The notes under the pieces were generated by a model. It made no database searches. It was not told the DNA's origin and was given only the letters and a program-made list of their open reading frames with translations. Source: Hippopus hippopus (lineage: Eukaryota > Mollusca > Bivalvia > Cardiida > Cardiidae). Taken from it: a DNA stretch of 64,000 bases. The first letter of the stretch is position 1; every line of letters begins with the position of its first letter. A program made the position numbers and the translations under genes. Below, one piece after another: positions 15,301 to 24,700 of this stretch. The stretch covers positions 70,555,345-70,619,344 of the forward strand of contig OX328096.1 of assembly GCA_946811185.2 (NCBI GenBank), written 5' to 3'.

Positions 15301-18300
15301 TCTACCATTTTGATAAATTCTGCTAAAGATGTAAAAGGCTGTACAAACTACATATATTCATACCAAAAATATCTATAGTTAACCATTTACCAAACAAGCC
15401 CATGTTTTGATGATCCTTGAACAGAAGGCTTCTGAAAAAATAGTGGGGAAAATACTCTTGGCCACCATTTCTTCCTTCATTATGTTTTCTACTGTTTCAA
15501 AGAAAATTCCCACCATTTGACACAGATCTAATTTATTGTCTGCAAATGATTTCAATATAAACCATGCCAGTGTAAAAGTTTTGTTGCCTGGCAAAGACTT
15601 AATTTTCAAAATCAGCTTATCCTATCATTTGGTAATAATCAACTCTTTACCAAAGGACAAAATTTTAGGCTAATCCAAATCGAAACCATATGCAGACAAC
15701 AAACTAAATGTGACTGTCAAAAGACCAGTCTACCTCATGCTTCCAAGCACAAAACAATGAGCAATGCATTTGGTTCTATCCATGGGCAGTCTTCCTTAAA
15801 ATGATAGTAATGATTAGCTCTTGTAGTGCCGAACCATTATTTAATTTCTTATGCAGACAGTGTAGATCACGATCAGACTGCAGCAAATGAGCAGTCTTAT
15901 ACTGGGTCTACACTGTCAGCCTCTTTGCCAGATATTCTGACAAAAACATCCTTTGAATAGCAATATCCACATCTTCAGTACCAAATAAGACTTGTCTAAC
16001 TTGAAAGCATTTGCATATGACAAATTCAATGTAGCTGGCTGAAATAACTGTTATTGTCTGTGAAAGTGTAGAAAACCTTGTGGGAAAAGAAGAAAATGCT
16101 GGTTATCAGCATTTTCTCCTTTTCTCACAAGGTTTTCAAAAGTCTAATTCTTCAGAGTTGTTAAACATAGGATTGTGTGGTACAGGATTAACTAGACATA
16201 AAATAAGCAACTTACATATCCAGTGAGAATTTTGGCACTTGGACCACATATCTTGGTACAATTCTGGGTCTCCTCCTTGATGGACTGTGAGATCTCTTAC
16301 TAGAACCTGGAGAGAGTGAACGCTTTGGTGATCTAGATCTTTTTCTGTCGATTTCTTTCTCCTTGGACTTGGATCTGTCCCGGTCTGACCTATCTCTTCG
16401 GTCTCTATCTTCTCTTCGCTTCTGTCTGTCACGACCATAGTCCCTGTTACCTGATCTATTTCTATCTGGCCGACCTAGATTAAAACATGCACTAAGTGTC
16501 AGCGTAGTCCGCTTCAGAAAACTATTGACTGAAGAATAGCATTGCTTGTAATAAGGATTTGCTAAATACAGTTCCAAAATTGTATTTTCCTTCACTTTGA
16601 ATCATTCACTTTTGTAATATATATGAGCCATGCTCTGTGAAAAGAGGGCTTAACGCATCTCAGCAATGCATTTTACTAAGCATCACAATTATGGATCTAT
16701 AAAATCAATTTTGTCTTACAACAACACTAGAGGCGCTTGAGCGCCTGTATCGCTCCACAGGCCTGATATTTCTATAATGGCGAAAGGAAGTTTTTAACAA
16801 TTATCATTCAATCCTGCATTTTAGCTCACTGAAGAAACAATTTGGTAGACAACCACCATAGGAACTTACCTGCAAAACAACAATGAAATCCAATGAATAG
16901 TTTTAGAGAAGAAATTTTTCAAAGATTTTACTTTATACCATAAAAGGAAAATGAGTCTCCCATAAAAGCCATGTTTTTTGACAGATCTTTTTTTTTTTTA
17001 AGGAATTCTGTAAACCTGTATCTAAGGAACATTCCTGCAAAATAATAATGCTATCCAAATAGCGGTTTGGGAGGAGAAGATTTTTAAAGGTTTTTTACTT
17101 TGGTTGCCATGGCAACCAGAATTCTTCATGGAACACAATTATTTGAAGGAATTTGAAAGAGGACCACCAAAGGAATATTCCTGTGAAATTTGGTAAAAAT
17201 CCAGTCAATAGTTTCTGAGGAGAAGTTTTTTAAAGAAAAAGTTTACGGACGCACGCACGGATGAACGGACGGACGGACGGACGGACGGACGCACGACGGA
17301 CACAACGCCATGACAATAGCTCGCTGGCCTTCGGCCAGTGGAGCTAAAAACCATGAGGTATATTGGTCCTTGGACACGCAGAAAATTAAACAATAGCAAA
17401 AAGTATTGACCTAGATCAGCCACCGTAGACTGTGCAGGCTGACGTGGATTGATACTTTTTGCAGATGCATTAAGCCCCCTTTTCACATACACTCATGTAT
17501 TATTGGCCTAAACACCTTACTTCTATATAGGTCTCCATATACAAATCAGTATTCATTCTTTACCTCATGCTGCTATGTTTTTACAACAAAGAAGGTTTTT
17601 GAAAACATTGAGGGAAATATCTTTTCCTTATCAAGGTCAGGACATGTACAACAATCATTTAAGCCTCTTTTAATTTTTGTTGGCAAATACAATACAAATT
17701 TGTCATCAGGCAAAGAGTTAAAGAAAGATGATGAAAAAAAAAAAAAAACAATTACAATTTTGCTGAGTATAACTTCAACATAGCGTTGTTAAGAAAATGT
17801 AGCAAAGTGCTCATGCAAAGCAATTTGTCCATTTGTTCATATATTCATTCTTAAAAGCCATCTGTGAAAGATGTGTTAAAATTTGCCTGAATGAATAGAA
17901 ATGTCGGCCTACTTACTAATATTTTGTTCCATCAATGGTGGTGGTTTACTTGAGTGATTTCCAAATCCTGACTTCATTGCAGATCCTACAAAACTATTAC
18001 TTCCCATAGCATTGTTGTTACCTGCAGGCTATAAACAAAAGTAGAGCCAAATTCACATGTCATGTTACAATGCATATAACATGAAGTTTATGAATACTCA
18101 TGATCAATATTCACCAACCATTCTTAAGAAAATTTCTTAGTCTTATCCTCCAAGATCTTCTAAATTTGAATGTAACACAATTTCTGATTGGCTAAACCAA
18201 ATGGTTTAGCCAATCAGAAGCTGTGTTACTTTCAAATTTAGAAAATTCTGAAAACTAATACTAAGAATATTCTTAAGAATTGTAGGTGAAGACAGACCCT

Positions 18301-18682
18301 GAAAACACTTTAGTAATGGTAAACAGGAGCTTAGTGTGAAAAGGCCAGTGCTCAATTGTACATTTTTTTTCTAGGTAAAAAGGAGCATGACTTGTGTCAA
18401 AAATATCTTTTGTACACCTGCTCTATTGGTACTGGTTTGTTTCCCTTTTCATAGTAAACAAGCATTCTGATAGTATTGCAAAGCAATACCGAGTCCCCTA
18501 CCGGCCGTATATATCACTGGCAGGTATAGTTTGTGAAACTCTGTGGAGGAGAAAGAACGTATTTGACCCTTTTCAGAATTATAAGCATCGTGTCAGTCTT
18601 TGTATGCAATGCTTTAATGAAAGCCAAATATATATAAGCATTTTCCTTGTGAAAGTAAGTTCATTGAAGGAGTTTTACTAAG

Positions 18683-18713
<31 letters not shown>

Positions 18714-21700
18714 TGTAAAAGCAAATTTTCAGAAATATGACCTTTACCTTGTGAGATGACCTTGACCTTATTATCAGCAGGTGTGTACCAATGAGAGGTA
18801 CCAGCTTACCATGTTATAACTTAAGTACTTAAGAAATGACTATGAAAAGTTTTGAGAATTAGTTTTCATGATAAGGGTTAAAATTTATGACCTTGACCTT
18901 GGACATATAACCCACAGAAGATCGGTATCAATGACAGGTACCTACATACCGAACATGAGCATTGTAAGTAAAAAAGTCGGAAAAACTGTTTTTTCAGTGA
19001 AATTTTCCAACTCCAAGGTCTGTAATTTCGTCAAAAATCCATGATCTGTAACTCATTGTGTTTAACTTGCACACCAAAAATCAGCTCGATATCTGCCAGC
19101 GTTTAGAAAGAAGTCCGGAAAACTGTTTTTTTGGTGAAAATTTCTAAGTCCAAGGTCCGTAATTTCGTCAAAAATCCGTGGACTGTAACGAAACTCGAAC
19201 TTGAATTGTAACTCATGGTGGTTGACTTACACACCAAAAATCAGCTCAATATCTGCCAGCGTTTAGAAAAAAAGTCCGGAAAACTGATTTGCAGACAGAC
19301 AGACAGACGGAGTGCAAGCCTAAAGTCCCCTTCGGCTTCGCCGGTAGGGGACTAACAAGAGCATCGCATGAAGGTGCCAACACTTGGCTGCAGTTGCTTA
19401 CAGCAACAGATTGATTTTCAGTGAAACTTCTAAGCCAAAAAGGGGCATAACTGTGCCAAAAAATAATTTGATGGTTACCTGACCCTGTTGTAGGTTCCCT
19501 TTAAAGAACTAGTACAAGTCTGAAGTACTCATCTACAGTAATTAGAAAGATATTATCACATGTTAACGTTTACAATGTTAAATGTTAAAAATCCAGTCAT
19601 TTGAGCCATATTTGATTTGACGTCTGCAAATGCTTTGAATTTGAGCCAATCTAACATTTTGCCCTTTGGTCATGAGTAAATAAAAATTTGTTGCACATGT
19701 GTTTATAATACAAATTCATTTTGATGCATGTTGGGATCAAGATTACCTGGTAATTCAAAACTTTTACACATGTTGCATTCCATTTAAATGGCATATTTGC
19801 ATTATACTGTGCCTCCACCAAAACTCTGTCCCCAACTTTCGGCATAGAACCCTTCACACATCTGAAATAAAAATTAAACCCTTTACCAAACAATCATGGG
19901 TTTTTATGATCCGGAGGAAGAGGCCTTTTGAAAACATTGTGGAACAAGAGCGGCAAATTGTCGCAAGATACGCCCGTCCCACCACCTGTTGTCGAGGGGG
20001 TATAATAATCGTAAAGGGCAGGTAATGCAACAAACATGTTTACCAAAGTCTCAAGTTAATTTGACTTGAGGTGACAAAGTTCTGTTCCAGACAAGCAAGA
20101 AATACTGTAAAAATAAAGCTCAAAGTGGAATTACTCAAAATCCGCACTAGGTAGAGTTATTGTTCTTGCGCATTTTACTCCATAATATTGCAACAAACAT
20201 GCATACCAAGTTTGAAGTCACTCTGACTTGAGATGACAAAGTTATATTCCGGACAATGCTGTAAAAATGACGATCGAAGGGAAATAAGTCAAAATTCGTG
20301 CTAGGAAGAGTTATGGTTCTTGTGCACTGCACTCCGTAAATTTTCAACAATCATGCATACCAAATTTGAAGATGTTCAGACTAGAGATGACAGTTATATT
20401 CCGGACAAGAAAGAAATGCTGTAAAAATGACGATCAAAGGGAAATAACTCAAAGACAGCACCAGGTAGAGTTATGGTTCTTTTGCACTGCACTCCGTATT
20501 GTTGCAACAAACACAAATGCCAAGTTTCAAGTCAATCGGACTGGAGATGACAAAGTTATGCTCCGGACAAGCAGAAAATGCTGTAAAAATGATGATCAAA
20601 GGGAAATAACTCAGACAGCACGAGGTAGAGTTATGGTTCTTTTGCACTGCACTCCGTATTATTGCAACAAACACAAATGCCAAGTTTCAAGTCAATCGGA
20701 CTGGAGATGACAGAGTTATGCTCCGGACAAGCAGAAAATGCTGTAAAAATGACGATCAAAGGGAAATAACTCAAAGACAGCACCAGGTAGAGTTATGGTT
20801 CTTTTGCACTGCACTCTGTATTATTGCAACAAACACAAATGCCAAGTTTCAAGTCAATCGGACTGGAGATGACAGAGTTATGCTCCGGACAAGCAGAAAA
20901 TGCTGTAAAAATGACGATCAAAGGGAAATAACTCAAAGACAGCACCAGGTAGAGTTATGGTTCTTTTGCACTGCACTCTGTATTATTGCAACAAACACAC
21001 ATGCCAAGTTTCAAGTCAATCAGACCAGAGATGACAAAATTATGCTCCGGACAAGCAGAAAATGCTGTAAAAATGACGATCAAAGGGAAATAACTCAAAG
21101 ACAGCACAAGATAGAGTTATGGTTCTTTCGCACTGCACTCCGTATAATTGCAACAAACACACATGCCAAGTTTCAAGTCAATCGGACTGGAGATGACAAA
21201 GTTATGCTCCGGACAAGAACTGGACGCCGCCCGCCTGCCCAGACAGACACCCGCCCGGACAGACGCCCGCCCACCTGCCCGTACGCCATGGGTGATCCAA
21301 TAATACGTCCTGTCTTCGACGGGCGTATAAAAAGGAGAAAATGCTGGTAACTCAGCCTGAAAAATCTTTGTTAGCTGATCTCAGTTGAAACCATTGTGGG
21401 TCATGGACCAGTCTACCTCATGATTGCCTTCAAAATGAAATAAAGATTATTCTCAATTTTCAGAAAGTACATATGAAAAAGTTTTGATCCTCAATGACCC
21501 TTGATGACCCATACTCCAAGTAACTCAAATTCAGACAATTGATTGATAGATAATATTGGAGTTTAAAGCCATTTTAACAGCTTTGGTCATATCACAGCGG
21601 TCAGCGAGTGCACCTACACAGGTGTTTCCTGGCTCTCTCACACCAGGACAAACACAACTTCCTTTCCAAGTCATTACTCATTCCTCACATGCAGTGAGGG

Positions 21701-24700
21701 GCGTTGAATTGCCAGAGAGAAAGTTTGCCTCAACTGAGTATCACACAACCACCGGGTCGTTAAGTCGCATATGCTTACTTCTGAGCGACCCAGCCAGGTT
21801 ACATTCAGATAAAGAATCTACATAAGTAATATAGTGATAACAAAAGTAGCTCTTCAAAAAACATTATATGATACAACAGACACTGTGTTACAACATAAGT
21901 TTACTATCGGGCACTGTGCACTTCAAGCTGACAAGAGTAAAATAGAACTTACGTAGTTTGAAAGAAAACATCCTCATCCACAAATCCAAAGTTGTCATGC
22001 AGTTTTGTTACTGTACCAGTGAACACTCGCTGTTTGGGTTGTTGTTGTTGCTGTGCTTGTTGTGTCTTTAGAGCTGGGTAACTAATGGTACCCATGTTTG
22101 GGGATGCAAGAGAGGTAGGCATAGCAATCCCAGGCTGAGGAAGTATTGCTTGCTGCTGCATGGTCTTTGAAAAGATTGTAAGAGAAGTTGTTATGTAATC
22201 AAAATAAATTTTGGACTGGATCAAACTGAAAGCACTTGCAGATGATAAATTATATGTAGCTGAAATGATTATTTATTTTTTTGATAAGGTAGAAAACATT
22301 GTAGGAAAAGGAAAAATGCTGGTTACCAGCATTTTCTCCTTTTCCTACAATATTTTCAAAAGTCTTATCTACCAGGGTCTTTGAAACTGCATAATGTCTG
22401 GTAAAGGGATAAAAGAACTGTAAATCTGATTTAAAAATCATCTTTTTCCAGTATGCATGTATTTTTCATGAGCTACCCTGGAGTTTTTAAAACAGTTCTT
22501 GTAAACTTTGTTGATGATGGCAAAGTAGCAGAACAACTCATATAAATTTTAATCAGTAAAGACATGGTCAAAATAGGTGTAAAAACACCTTTTTTTTATT
22601 TTTTCTCCTTCTTTTTTTTTTTTTTTTTAAATTTTGGATCCGTAATTACGAAACCTTTGCAAATTATTTGCCATAGATGAAAACATAAACAAGATTTAGA
22701 CCATCGTGTTACAACTTATGAATACCTGATTTGCAATATAACTTCTGTTTTAGTGAATTACCAGACAACAAAATTTTGGACTTGTCAAAAGTTAAAGTAT
22801 ATACTGGCAACAAATTATATGTTGTTCAAACAGGGAAAGTTGTCTTAGAAAGGGTAAAAAACCTTGTGGGAAAAGGAGAAAATGCTGATTACCAGCATTT
22901 TCTCCTTTTCTCACAATGTTTTAAAAAGCTGTCTCGATCAGGGTCGTTAAATTTCAGGGTAAACTCGTTAAGTGTTTAAGTTGACTGTAGCAACTAGAAA
23001 CCTTAGACTGATGCCGCTTCACCTTTAGAAATGAAAAAAAATTGTCTAATCACATATTTTCAAATACATATCTACCTGCATGGTTGCAACTGCCATTTGT
23101 TGAGCTTGGAACTGTGTTTGCAGGTTTTGTTGAGCAGCCAAGTTGTACACAGCCTGTGTTGCAACGCCAGGTGTTAACATTTGTTGGTTTATACCTGATC
23201 CTGAAGGAAAATCTAATGAAAAATATGTACATGAAACCCTACGTACCACACAATTTTGAACATCCCTCACAATGTACATAACCTTTAACCCTTTACCACA
23301 TAATCCCATGTTTTAGCAACCCTTAGGAAAAATCCTCTTGGAAAAAGTTGTGGGAAAAGGAAAAAAAATGTTGATAACCAGCGTTTTCTCTGTTTCCCAC
23401 ATTTTTTTTTTTTTAATCTCAAAGAAATGTATCATTATTTCATCCCACAATGTTTTTTTTTCTCTAAAAGAAATATGTCGTCATTTCAGACACATTTAAT
23501 TTGGTGTTTGCAAGTGCTTTGAATTTGGACAAGTCTAAACTTGTGTTGTCTTCTCAAGGGTTAACCGAAGTGCTACTATCTCAATTCAAATACAACAAAG
23601 AAACTACCTAGAGTCACCACATTGGATGCATGCACCCCCTGTGTATGTCGCTTATTTAAAAACCACCATGGTGAAATTTCAACTTGTTTTAACCCTTTAC
23701 CACACAGCAAAATTTAAGACCTATCCAAATTGAAAGCATTTGCAGACTACAATTTCATAGTGGCTCAAATGACGCAACTTTTCTTTGATAGGGTAGAAAA
23801 CTTTGTGGGAAAAGGAGAAAATGCTGGTTACCAGCATTTTCTCCTTTTCCCACAATGTTTTCAAATTGCCTCTTTTTTAGGGGCGTCAAAAGGCGTCATT
23901 GTGTGGTAAAGGGTTAAAATAAACAAATATACATGATGCATTCTTTAGCAAAGGAGTTTAATACATTTATATCATGCATGATAACAAGCCAGTCATCACC
24001 TAATTACAGATCCATAAAATACATTTTGTCCAACAACCAGCTGAATCCTATGCAAAAATGGTCCTTGGACATGCAGAAAATTGATGAATAGCAAAACTTC
24101 AGCCAATGTCAGCCTGTGCAGTCCGCCTGTGGAGTCTGCGCAGGCTGACCTGGGTTGATACTTTTTGCAGATGCATTAAACCCCTTTTTTACAGCACATG
24201 GCTCACATATTTGTGAGTGAAAAACTAACATGGAAAACAATGTGGCCACAGTTCTAATGGCTCACATTAGAAGTCCAAATTAAACCTTTGCCACACGACA
24301 AAATTTTAACCTTGTCCAAATTGAAAGCATTTGCAGACGACAATTTCATTGTGGCCATTATGGTGCCATTTTTCTCTGATAGGGTGGAAAACATTGTAGG
24401 AAAAGGAGAAAATGCTGGTTACCAGCACTTTCTCCTTTTCCAACAGTGTTTTCAAAAGGCTTCTTTAGCAAGGTTGTTAAATATTGGCATTGTGCAGTAA
24501 GGGGTTAAAACAGGCCAAAGGACACTAGCAAAGACATCAAAATTGTAGCTGAATCTCAAAATTTGCTGTACAGTGGCCTAATTTCCACGAAGTCCTTCAT
24601 ATTCAAAGCAATTGCAGATAACATTTGTTGTTTAAATTATGGGAAATGTCTCTGAAAGAGCAGAAAAAGTTGTGAAAAAGGGGGGAAATACTGGTTACCA

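Noticed and set aside
20718..21350. Open frame of 210 aa with repeated CCKNDDQREITQ-type segments
   Set aside because: It is read-through of a 162-bp tandem repeat whose period is divisible by three; unit differences include synonymous and non-synonymous changes alike and there is no domain.
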